A model generated the notes under the pieces. The model saw only the letters and a list, made by a program, of their open reading frames with translations, had not been told where the DNA came from and did no database searches. Of a stretch of 64,000 bases of DNA, positions 1 through 7,855 are shown one piece after another. The stretch comes from JABDMH01 sp965223215 (GTDB taxonomy: Bacteria > Bacteroidota > Bacteroidia > Chitinophagales > Saprospiraceae): assembly GCA_965223215.1 (NCBI GenBank), contig CBDCVZ010000010.1, forward strand, positions 4,216,001 through 4,280,000, given 5' to 3'. A program made the translations under genes and the position numbers. Within the stretch, counting starts at the first letter, position 1. The number at the start of each line of letters is the position of its first letter.

Positions 1-401
1 TCACGCAAACCGTCCGTCACATAGAAGGGTTTGAGCAGAAATGGTGGAGCGGCGTACCCCAGTAAATTTTCGGAGAGCACCACTGGGAAAATACCGCTAA
101 AAAGCACTTCAAAAATAGACTGATGCTCCTCAAGCAATTGGTCTACTTGGGCATAGGGATTCAGTATGGTTGGGTGCTGATCGACGTAATCCTGGACAAT
201 TTTGGTTAGATCACTGATCCGGGGTCGATCACAGCACCTTTGCCAGTGGGCAATGAGCGGTCCCATACTGAGTTTCGACTCAAATGGAAAATTTTCGAGA
301 CCCATGTCCTTCCGGGCCTCACCCAATATGTGCTCCGCCTTCTTTAAGAAAGGCCTCGCCACTACTTTTGCAGACATATCTTGTGAGAACAACCTCGTCA
401 T
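1..401 (-). CDS. Hypothetical protein, 3' end cut by window edge
   Basis: An open frame of 133 codons reads leftward from an ATG at 399-401 to the window edge without a stop. An in-frame stop lies 12 bases upstream of that ATG; a second in-frame Met is residue 9, so the true start is one of the two. The visible part is soluble, mostly helical and shows no signal peptide. I do not recognise the family: it has a charged KKAEHILGEARKD helix, then a Cys-Cys pair and a hydrophobic LLGYAAPPFLLKPFY stretch. It is divergent from the gene at 550. The coding case rests on the uninterrupted frame and sensible composition only. Confidence 0.6.
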   Translation of the reverse strand, partial: MTRLFSQDMSAKVVARPFLKKAEHILGEARKDMGLENFPFESKLSMGPLIAHWQRCCDRPRISDLTKIVQDYVDQHPTILNPYAQVDQLLEEHQSIFEVLFSGIFPVVLSENLLGYAAPPFLLKPFYVTDGLR

Positions 402-484
402 TCTTATAGTTCAATACCAATGTCAAACGATGTAAAAGCTAGGGTATTGTCAGCTTAACTTGGCTCCAATCAGGTGGTAGCCTA

Positions 485-492
485 TAATTTTG
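485..492 (+). promoter_or_regulatory. Candidate -7 promoter element TAATTTTG
   Basis: Exact match to the Bacteroidota -7 consensus TAnnTTTG, 58 bases before the start at 550. A TTG lies at 460-462, 22 bases upstream, slightly far for a -33 element. Likely drives the 550-2678 gene pair. Confidence 0.4.
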
Positions 493-549
493 TTGTACAT
501 TCATATTCAATAGATCATGCTGAAATCCAGCAAACCAGCCAACTAAATT

Positions 550-1458
550 ATGGAACTGCTGAAGAATAAAATTTGGCTTCTTTCATTTGTACTCATTGCC
601 CTGGCTCTGTATCCAGTGCAGCGGTATCTGGTCAAGAATGACACGTTAAAGAAAGAATCCCTTGCAAATGTGACCTTGGGCCTCCATAACTATGCGATAA
701 ATCAGCCCAACCATAGTCTAACCTTGCCCAGTTACCTTGGCGAGATTTCTGGTCTTTCCTTGAGTCGAGATGACAGCACTTTGCTGACCATTCAAGATGA
801 GGTCGGACAGCTTTTCTTCGTGCACAAGGGCTCAGGGGCCATTGTCGAGAAGATCAAGTTTTCCGGCAACGACGATTATGAAGGTATAGAGCTGGTTGGT
901 GATCAGATTTATATCACCAATAACAAGGGCGATGTCTACACTTTTCCCTATCCAATGGAAGGTGTTTCACTTCCCGAAAAGGCAACCAAGCAAAAAACAT
1001 ATTTGAATAGCGATGACAATATCGAGGGGCTCGGATATGATGCCGACCTACACAGTCTGCTTCTTGCCAGCAAAGACACGCGGAGTAAGGGGTCTACCAA
1101 GCGACACATCTATCGTTACGATATTGCTAGTTCGACCCTCGATACGAATATTCTTTACACCCTAGAATCTGACCGAATTCTGAAGAAGTTAGACCGTAAG
1201 AAAAAATCTACCGTTTTTAGTCCGTCGGCGCTGGCGGTTCACCCTAAGACAAAGCAGATCTACATCGTCTCATCACCGGCTTCTTCGATCATTATCCTAT
1301 CCCCCAAGGGTCAGTTGCTAGAAGCTGTAGAACTGGATCGGGCGGTACATCGACAACCAGAGGGCATTGTTTTTGATCAAGATGGTACCCTGTATATTTC
1401 GAATGAGGGTCGTGATGGACTGGGAAAGATCCATCTATTCAATCCTCGAAAAAATTAA
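550..1458 (+). CDS. SdiA-regulated-type beta-propeller protein
   Basis: A 302-residue protein with an N-terminal hydrophobic segment (about residues 9-27) that acts as a signal anchor or uncleaved signal, followed by a phytase-like/SdiA-regulated beta-propeller. Telltale strings are LGEISGLSLSRDD, DDYEGIELVGDQIYITNNKGDVY, DDNIEGLGYDADLHSLLLASK and HRQPEGIVFDQDGTLYISNEGR. The repeating E-G-[IL] and D-G-x-L-Y-I pattern is typical of the family. No enzymatic activity is established for most members; a periplasmic ligand-binding or phosphatase-like role is possible. It is followed after 26 bases by the HD/PycTM gene on the same strand, so the two are probably cotranscribed. Confidence 0.75.
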   Translation: MELLKNKIWLLSFVLIALALYPVQRYLVKNDTLKKESLANVTLGLHNYAINQPNHSLTLPSYLGEISGLSLSRDDSTLLTIQDEVGQLFFVHKGSGAIVEKIKFSGNDDYEGIELVGDQIYITNNKGDVYTFPYPMEGVSLPEKATKQKTYLNSDDNIEGLGYDADLHSLLLASKDTRSKGSTKRHIYRYDIASSTLDTNILYTLESDRILKKLDRKKKSTVFSPSALAVHPKTKQIYIVSSPASSIIILSPKGQLLEAVELDRAVHRQPEGIVFDQDGTLYISNEGRDGLGKIHLFNPRKN

Positions 1459-1484
1459 TTTTGCAGCTGAAAGACTAGAATCTC

Positions 1485-2678
1485 ATGGCTACTTCCGACT
1501 TGATTAACAAGACCAGAAAAACAGCAATTCAAATTTTTAAGAGTGAGATCCCTAAAGATCTCGTTTTTCATTCTCGCGAACACACTGAAGAAGTTGTTGC
1601 AGCTGGTCAAATGTTGGCCGAATCATACCCTATGAGTAGGGAGGATGTTGAAGATATTGTGATCGCCTTATGGTTTCATGATCTGGGATTCACCCAAGGG
1701 TGGGAAGGTCATGAAGAAAGATCAGCAGAGATGGCCAGAACTTTCCTTCGGCAAGAAAATGTGGCGGAAGATCGAATTGAAAAAATAGCGTCGCTTATTA
1801 AAGTTACTCATCGCGATGCCGTACCCACTAACCTTGCCGAAGAAATTATTAAAGATTCTGACACTAGTCACATTGGTTCGAAGTCTTATCTGATTAAGCT
1901 TGGCTTACTTCGGACGGAATGGGAAAAAAGAGAACAAAAGAAATATGGAGAAAAAGAGTGGTTAAAATTAAATCTCCAATTTCTTGAGCAACATAAATAT
2001 TATACATCGGTTGCTCAGTCGAGTTTCAATGCTAGGAAGCGAAAAAACATCTTGAAGCTACAAAAGCAATGGGAAGGTATCTTGGCTTTCGAAGAGAATG
2101 TTTTAACCAAAGTCCCAGAATCTGCAGAGGAAATTCGTCCGAGGAAGGCAGACCGGGGTGTAGAGACCATGTTTCGAGTGACCTTGAGAAATCACAATAA
2201 CCTGAGTAGAATTGCAGATAATAAGGCAAATATCATGTTGAGTATAAATGCCATCATGCTCTCCATTGTGGTATCAAGTTTAACCCCAAAATTAGATTCT
2301 AATCCGAGGTTGATCATTCCCACCGTAATTATTATTTTGGTCTGCATGATCTCAATTATTCTTGCTACCCTTTCGACACGACCAAAGATCACTTCAGCAA
2401 ATTATTCAGATGAGAAGTTTCTAAAATCTAAATTTAATATCCTTTTCTTTGGAAATTTCTACCAGCTCCCGATTGAAAAATTTGAATGGGGCGTCAACTA
2501 CTTGATGAATGATGAAAAGCTGCTCTATAGCTCACTCAGTAAGGACCTCTATTATCTAGGTCTGGTTTTGGCAAAAAAATATCGCTATTTATACATTTGT
2601 TACAATATATTCATGATTGGTCTGGTCTTGGCCGTCATTGCATTTATTGTCTCTTTTTTGCCCGATGGTCCATCATAA
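1485..2678 (+). CDS. HD-domain protein with C-terminal PycTM (Pycsar effector-type) membrane domain
   Basis: A 397-residue protein in two parts. Residues about 20-210 are an HD phosphohydrolase domain with the metal-binding set intact: H33 (REHTEE), H65-D66 (WFHDLG) and an Asp in KDSDTSH near 124-126. Residues about 225-395 match the Pycsar effector transmembrane domain (DUF5706): the amphipathic FRVTLRNHNNLSRIADNKAN stretch leads into a first membrane helix, with two more helices near residues 272-295 and 365-392. Known PycTM effectors disturb the membrane when a cyclic pyrimidine nucleotide is made by a neighbouring cyclase. No cyclase is visible here, so this is an orphan or housekeeping relative; the HD domain could degrade a nucleotide signal. 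The fold call is strong, the role is inferred. Confidence 0.82.
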   Translation: MATSDLINKTRKTAIQIFKSEIPKDLVFHSREHTEEVVAAGQMLAESYPMSREDVEDIVIALWFHDLGFTQGWEGHEERSAEMARTFLRQENVAEDRIEKIASLIKVTHRDAVPTNLAEEIIKDSDTSHIGSKSYLIKLGLLRTEWEKREQKKYGEKEWLKLNLQFLEQHKYYTSVAQSSFNARKRKNILKLQKQWEGILAFEENVLTKVPESAEEIRPRKADRGVETMFRVTLRNHNNLSRIADNKANIMLSINAIMLSIVVSSLTPKLDSNPRLIIPTVIIILVCMISIILATLSTRPKITSANYSDEKFLKSKFNILFFGNFYQLPIEKFEWGVNYLMNDEKLLYSSLSKDLYYLGLVLAKKYRYLYICYNIFMIGLVLAVIAFIVSFLPDGPS

Positions 2679-2824
2679 GAATTATTGGTTCTGATTGCAA
2701 CAGCAATGACCCAAGACTGATGGCAGAAACCATTCGCACACGTCAACGGGTGTTTTGTCAATGGATTACTATAACAATATAATTCAGTAGTCATGCTGCA
2801 ATGACCAGTGAGTGCAGTTCCCTT

Positions 2825-3439
2825 CTATTTTCCGGGTTGAGGCCTGTCATGATCGACCTGCAGTAGGTTTAGCAATAGCTGAGCTTCTTTGGTATCTTCA
2901 TCAGACACAGATTTGAGATATGCTTTTAGAGCAGCTATAGCTTCTGCTCTGCGATCCAAGCTGATATTGGTTAACGCTAGGTTGTATGCAATTTCTGGAA
3001 ATGCACCCTCCAATTCCCAGGCAACTTCATAGTGAGTAGCTGCCAAAAAATAATTGCCGGCGTCGTAGTACATGTTGGCGAGATTGTAATGCCCCTCCAA
3101 GTGAGTAGGTTCTTCTTTGAGAGCTTTGGTAAAGCTTGCAATCGCCTTAGCCGTCGCACCGACACGAGCGTGCAGGATGCCTAAATTGCAGTGTGCATCT
3201 GCTACCGAGATACCATTTCTGATCGCCTCCTGATAAAGTTTTTCGGCAATGGCAGGATTTTTTTCGTCCAGTTGCAATCCCTTTTCGAAGGGGTCCAAAT
3301 GACGAAGGATCTGAATCGTTTTTTCGGGATCGGTGTCTTGGACAAATAGATTTAACTGACTCTGACCTTCATCTTTGGCCTCCTTACGGACCTTGCGAAA
3401 ACCCAACTTTCGATGGGTATCAGGTCGGTATTGAATCAT
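2825..3439 (-). CDS. Tetratricopeptide repeat protein beside Ku
   Basis: About 204 residues from the ATG at 3439 (an in-frame GTG at 3448 is an alternative). At least four TPR-like helix pairs run from about residue 55 to the end, with the typical pattern AHCNLGILHARVGATAKAI, GHYNLANMYYDAGNYFLAA and IAYNLALTNISLDRRAEAI. The N-terminus is basic and lacks a signal peptide, so it is cytoplasmic. It lies directly downstream of ku (160-base gap) on the same strand. An exact -7 promoter match (3454-3461) sits right in front, so it may have its own nearly leaderless transcript. Function is unknown; TPR proteins act as protein-binding scaffolds, and a link to end joining is only suggested by position. 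Confidence 0.8.
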   Translation of the reverse strand: MIQYRPDTHRKLGFRKVRKEAKDEGQSQLNLFVQDTDPEKTIQILRHLDPFEKGLQLDEKNPAIAEKLYQEAIRNGISVADAHCNLGILHARVGATAKAIASFTKALKEEPTHLEGHYNLANMYYDAGNYFLAATHYEVAWELEGAFPEIAYNLALTNISLDRRAEAIAALKAYLKSVSDEDTKEAQLLLNLLQVDHDRPQPGK

Positions 3440-3453
3440 TTTTGCCACGATGA

Positions 3454-3461
3454 CAAAGTTA
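3454..3461 (-). promoter_or_regulatory. Candidate -7 promoter element TAACTTTG
   Basis: Reads TAACTTTG on the minus strand, an exact TAnnTTTG match. Transcription would begin about at the GTG (3448) or just before the ATG (3439) of the TPR gene, giving a very short or absent leader. Confidence 0.4.
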
Positions 3462-3608
3462 CTCTTAATTAGGAATTTTCATAATACGAATGGGCCCGCC
3501 AGTAATGTGCTTGCAGTTGATAATGGCCTTCTAAAATCGCACTTGGTAGCAATTATTTCGCTGCAGCTATCAAGATTGCAGCAAGTGGTGTGTGTTGACT
3601 GAAACCGC

Positions 3609-4448
3609 TTAGGCAGTCTTCTTTTCCTGGTCTTCTTCTACTGCCTTCTTACCCGTGGCTTTTTTCAGTGGTTTCTTCTGGGTCTTAGATTGGTTGATAC
3701 TCTCTTGCAGTGCTGTCATAATATCCACGATCGGAGCTTCCTCCTCGGCGAGGGTTACAATTTCTTTTCCAGCCACCTTAGCTTCTACGATCTCCATAAC
3801 GGCTGATCGATATTTATCTTCCAATTCCAGATCGGCGAATGACTTTTCCATGGAATCCACTAAGGTTTGGGCCAGTTTCAATTGAGCTTCATCAGTCTCT
3901 ACATGACCAATATTGGGCACATTTTCAATGTTGCGTAGCTCTTGCGGATAGCGCAATTTATACATCATCAAACCGGGTCCGGAAGGAGCTATTAACACCA
4001 CACTTTCGCGATCACGTAGTACTACTTTTCCAATACCGAGTTTATTGCTATTCTTAAGTGTCTCGCAAAGTAGCGAGTATGCTTTCGCTGCTACCTCTCC
4101 ATCTGGTCCGGCAAAGTACGGTGAATCATAGAGTGCGGGATTAACTTCATCTGCATCAACAAAAGCCTCGATATCAATCACTTTGGTACTCTTTAGCTTG
4201 ATCTTTTGCAGATCTTCAGACTCGACGATCACATATTGATCTGATTCGTACTCACACCCTTTGACGATATCGGCCGCTGATACCTTCTCATCGCAGACCT
4301 TGCAGACCTTTTTGTAGCCAATGGGACCGTTATCTTCTTTGTGGAGTTGTCTGAAACTGATACTTGAGCCTGACTCGATGGCGCTGTACATTCGAATTGG
4401 GATGGTGACCAGTGAAAATCTGATATGTCCTTTCCAAATAGCCCGCAT
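3609..4448 (-). CDS. ku: Ku, DNA-end-binding protein of bacterial NHEJ
   Basis: A 279-residue protein that starts MRAIWKGHIRFSLVTIPIRM, the hallmark N-terminus of prokaryotic Ku. The Ku core fills residues about 1-250, including the Cys pair KVCKVCDEKV and the KGCEYESDQYVIVESEDL block. The C-terminal tail is Lys-rich (KKPLKKATGKKAVEEDQEKK), as in Ku proteins whose basic tail helps DNA threading or ligase contact. The homodimeric ring binds broken DNA ends and recruits LigD. The gene is on the same strand as ligD, 120 bases downstream of its stop; that gap is AT-rich and could hold a separate promoter. Length is normal for the family. Confidence 0.96.
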   Translation of the reverse strand: MRAIWKGHIRFSLVTIPIRMYSAIESGSSISFRQLHKEDNGPIGYKKVCKVCDEKVSAADIVKGCEYESDQYVIVESEDLQKIKLKSTKVIDIEAFVDADEVNPALYDSPYFAGPDGEVAAKAYSLLCETLKNSNKLGIGKVVLRDRESVVLIAPSGPGLMMYKLRYPQELRNIENVPNIGHVETDEAQLKLAQTLVDSMEKSFADLELEDKYRSAVMEIVEAKVAGKEIVTLAEEEAPIVDIMTALQESINQSKTQKKPLKKATGKKAVEEDQEKKTA

Positions 4449-4568
4449 GATAACTGATTATGATTAATTAACTATTGTATCAAATTTTATACCAATGTTT
4501 TATATATATCATTTTACTGCTATAGCATCGATTGATAACGATTGATCCCAATAAAATACAAATAACCA

Positions 4569-6887
4569 TCAATACTCGACCAGTTGTAAAAATACGGGCT
4601 CGCGAAAAGTTTGATTGTTGGTGATACTGGCATATTCAATTTCACAAGTCACTTTGGGAGCAATCCAGGTAGTGACTTGGTCATCCGGAGTCTTTTCCTT
4701 CACCGGTTTCGCAATTTCTTCCACTTGCTGCAGTACACCTAAAATTTGCTTCATTTTCTCATAGTCAAATCCGGTTCCCACCTTGCCACGGTACAGCCAG
4801 CCGGCATTTTCCCGTTCGGCGATGTGCAGTGCACCAAACAGTGAAGCTCGATCACCATTGCCCTCTGTATATCCTATGATATACACCTCCTCAGTATGTC
4901 GATGCTTAATCTTAATCCAGTCATTGGTTCGTTTACCGATATGGTATTTGCTGCCTCGTTTCTTTGCCATGACGCCTTCTAATTCCATCTTGCGAGCAGC
5001 CTCGAATAGCGCTGGACCATCATCGATGCCTTCACTTGGCCGATAGTTCGATCCCTTTTTGATGCTGTCTTTCAACCATTCTTTTCGTCTTTCTATTGGC
5101 TCATTGATCAGGTAACGGCCATCCAAATAAATACAATCAAATAAGTAACAGTAGGCTGGATTAGTGCGCGTGGCCCTTTCAATTTTTGACTCACTGACAC
5201 TGTGCATTCGACTGATTACTTGCTTAAAATTCGGTCGCCCTTTTTTATCGAGACAGACAATTTCGCCATCAAATATGCCATTGGCAATTCGGAAGGATTC
5301 AGATACCTTTACTAATTCAGGAAACTTGTGGGTGACATCGTTGAGATTTCGAGTTCTAATCCTGATTTCACCTTCCTCCACTGAAATAATGGCCCGGATA
5401 CCATCCCATTTGACCTCGTAGAAGTAGTCATCTGTGCGTTTGGGCAATTTCTTACTACTATTAGCCAGCATCGGTGCAATCTGATCCTCTAAGACGTTGA
5501 CCAGATCGCGATCAACACGTTCTAGCAACCACTCTTTTTGCTTGGTATTATGAATGCGATATTCTCCATTCATTTGAGGGCTAGACAGTTGAAAATAAAA
5601 CCCATCCTTTTTGTCCTTGGTGATTTCGTACTTACCCCGTGCGTAAATCCACATCATGCCACCACCGTATTCACCCTTGGGTATTTCGCCATCAAATTGT
5701 AAATATTCAATGGGATGGTCTTCGGTTTGGACAGCCAGACGCTTGATGCCAGGTTTGTGGGGTAAGCCCTTTGGAACAGCCCACGACAACAAAGTGCCAT
5801 CTTTTTCCAGTCTTAAATCATAGTGAAGGCGGCTGGCATGATGACGATGCACGACAAATGCAGTGCCATCCGTTTCCACCATAGCCGGAGCAGGCTCAGG
5901 TGTCTTCTCAAAGTCGCGCTTGGCAGCATACTCCTTCAGTTGACTGGGTGATTTATAATATTTAGAGGCGGGAAGGTTAATCTTTGAGCCACCAGATCCA
6001 CTTTTGTCCGTGTGCAATGGCACCGAAAAACTGGCGAATCCCTCCCATGCATCACCTTCATTCTTCACTAATGCCGGTGCGTTGCGCAGATGATACTGTA
6101 GGGGATCGTCCAATTGTTCTAATACTTCCCAAGTCAGCGGCATAGATACCGGACCCGGCTCAAGTCCGCGCACACTATAAGGCGCTACGATGGTTTGCGA
6201 TCCCCGATTGCGATAGATGTCTATAAGTAGCTTTCCTTTACGTGCATCTTTATTAATCTTGAGTGTACAATCCTGGGCATTTTGTTTTACAAACGATTCC
6301 GCCAACAATTTGACACAGTCAAACATAGTATCATAGTCATACTTTGGCTCAATAGGAATGAATAGATGAATTCCCTTACCGCCGCTGGTCTTTACAAACG
6401 GGTGATAGCCAAAAGGCTGTAAGTGTTCACGAAGGGCCAATGCAATGTCTACAATTTCGGAAAAGGGCTGCCCTGGAGCCGGATCGAGGTCAAAAATGAA
6501 GAAATCAGGAATTTCGTTTTTGGGAAATTTATCTTGCCTAATGTGCAGCTCAATGCAAGCCAAATTGGCCAACCAAACCATGCTCGCATCTTCGGTGGCC
6601 AACACATAATGCTTTTTTTGCCCTTTCCCTAGGGGCACACTTTCAACCCAGTCTGGGGCCCAGTCCGGTTTGTCTTTCTGAAAAAACTGGTGTGCAGCAA
6701 TACCATCCGGATACCGGATGAGAGAAAGTGGTCGGCGCTTAATATACCGCAGAATGGTGGGTGCCAACCCCAGATAGTAGGAGACCAATTCTGCCTTGAT
6801 TATCTGTGAGGCTGGGAATAAGATTTTGCTAAGATTTGTCAGTTTAATCTTTCGCTTTCCAACTTGAGTCAGTTGAAATTTGGCCAT
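4569..6887 (-). CDS. ligD: LigD, multifunctional NHEJ ligase (POL-PE-LIG)
   Basis: Three domains in the order polymerase/primase, 3'-phosphoesterase, ATP-dependent ligase. Numbered from the GTG at 6977: POL about 43-290 with the metal motif FIFDLDPAPG (D163, D165); PE about 370-490 with RHHASRLHYDLRLE (H379, H385, D387, R389); LIG about 500-800 with EVKWDGIRA, where K523 is the AMP-accepting lysine. Start choice: ATG at 6887 gives MAKFQL, 12 residues before the POL domain, and is preferred. A GTG at 6977 overlaps the previous gene's TGA stop (GTGA) and would add 30 residues, hinting at translational coupling. With Ku it fills in, trims and seals double-strand breaks. Confidence 0.96.
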   Translation of the reverse strand: MAKFQLTQVGKRKIKLTNLSKILFPASQIIKAELVSYYLGLAPTILRYIKRRPLSLIRYPDGIAAHQFFQKDKPDWAPDWVESVPLGKGQKKHYVLATEDASMVWLANLACIELHIRQDKFPKNEIPDFFIFDLDPAPGQPFSEIVDIALALREHLQPFGYHPFVKTSGGKGIHLFIPIEPKYDYDTMFDCVKLLAESFVKQNAQDCTLKINKDARKGKLLIDIYRNRGSQTIVAPYSVRGLEPGPVSMPLTWEVLEQLDDPLQYHLRNAPALVKNEGDAWEGFASFSVPLHTDKSGSGGSKINLPASKYYKSPSQLKEYAAKRDFEKTPEPAPAMVETDGTAFVVHRHHASRLHYDLRLEKDGTLLSWAVPKGLPHKPGIKRLAVQTEDHPIEYLQFDGEIPKGEYGGGMMWIYARGKYEITKDKKDGFYFQLSSPQMNGEYRIHNTKQKEWLLERVDRDLVNVLEDQIAPMLANSSKKLPKRTDDYFYEVKWDGIRAIISVEEGEIRIRTRNLNDVTHKFPELVKVSESFRIANGIFDGEIVCLDKKGRPNFKQVISRMHSVSESKIERATRTNPAYCYLFDCIYLDGRYLINEPIERRKEWLKDSIKKGSNYRPSEGIDDGPALFEAARKMELEGVMAKKRGSKYHIGKRTNDWIKIKHRHTEEVYIIGYTEGNGDRASLFGALHIAERENAGWLYRGKVGTGFDYEKMKQILGVLQQVEEIAKPVKEKTPDDQVTTWIAPKVTCEIEYASITNNQTFREPVFLQLVEY

Positions 6888-6973
6888 TCTCCAATTTCGG
6901 CATTTTTGATGAATTAAGTAGTTGGCAGGATCGAGGGTAGCGGATGCGTCAAACGGACTGGGGGTGCATTGAA

Positions 6974-7726
6974 TCACTTATTGGAAGCAACATTTAATCG
7001 CCAATCATAGTCGAGAAAAGTCAACTTACTGTCGGTGGGAATTTGGGCAGCTGAATAGCGATTAATGAAGTCGATCAAAGATCCTTCCCTAGTAAAATCT
7101 CCTTTAAACCAAGAGAAAATGGAGGAAACCTGACCCTCAGAAACTCGGTTACGCAGTGGATCGGATAAAAAAGATTTTGCAGCTTCCGTAAGCTGCTGGT
7201 CAAGTGATTCAGCGGTGTAAGCTCGATTAGATAATCGAGGGCAGGACACAGAGGCGCAATTAACGGCGAAATGAATGCGCGGCTCATCAAAGTATTTCCT
7301 AATGATGCCGTGCTCGATGTTGTTGAGATCATACAGATGGCCCTCTATCTCAATGAACTTGATGTCCCAGACCGTGTTGACAAAAGGAATGCCCCTCTTG
7401 ATATCTTTGATGCTAGCTATCGGGTAATGCCTCGTAATCAACTTAATGGTAAAAGCGTTGTAGGCGTTGATCCAGTAGGCCAGTTGTTCATCCTTATTCC
7501 AACGCTTATCGTTGGGATGGGCGGAAGCTAGCAGATCGAGATATAGATTTAATCTGGCTGAATCACTGCGTAAGCCAGCATAGTCAACCCATCCTTCTTC
7601 ATCCACATAATCTTGCAGCAAACTATCCCAGATCTCATGAGTAATCGGCTCCGAATCTGAGGTCTTTTTGGAAACTCCACATGACACGAGTAGGGCCATG
7701 GTGCAAAGTGAAATGATTACTCGCAT
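6974..7726 (-). CDS. DUF547 lipoprotein
   Basis: 250 residues with a lipoprotein signal (MRVIISLCTMALLVSCG, lipid-bearing Cys about 16). The rest is a DUF547 domain: HEIWDSLLQDYVDEEGWVDY, AYWINAYNAFTIKLI, GIPFVNTVWDIKFI, YDLNNIEHGIIRKYF and HFAVNCASVSCPRLS are all characteristic blocks. The conserved N-A-Y-N and C-A-S-x-S-C-P motifs resemble a thiol-protease-like fold, but no reaction is established. The protein should sit on the periplasmic face of a membrane. Its stop overlaps the possible GTG start of ligD, so it is likely the first gene of that transcript; why an envelope protein heads an NHEJ operon is unclear. Confidence 0.85.
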   Translation of the reverse strand: MRVIISLCTMALLVSCGVSKKTSDSEPITHEIWDSLLQDYVDEEGWVDYAGLRSDSARLNLYLDLLASAHPNDKRWNKDEQLAYWINAYNAFTIKLITRHYPIASIKDIKRGIPFVNTVWDIKFIEIEGHLYDLNNIEHGIIRKYFDEPRIHFAVNCASVSCPRLSNRAYTAESLDQQLTEAAKSFLSDPLRNRVSEGQVSSIFSWFKGDFTREGSLIDFINRYSAAQIPTDSKLTFLDYDWRLNVASNK

Positions 7727-7855
7727 AACAGATCTGGTTGTTTCTTATCTCATTGAACACTGGAAAAGATAATTGTGTTTGACCAAATCTTAGGAGATAA
7801 GGTGGGTTGGTTGTCGTTCACTGGTCAAATGAGCGCTGATAAACGATCAAGGGGC

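Noticed and set aside
1485..2678. A complete Pycsar defence locus
   Set aside because: No cyclase gene is found in the flanking genes on either side, so only an orphan effector-like protein can be claimed.
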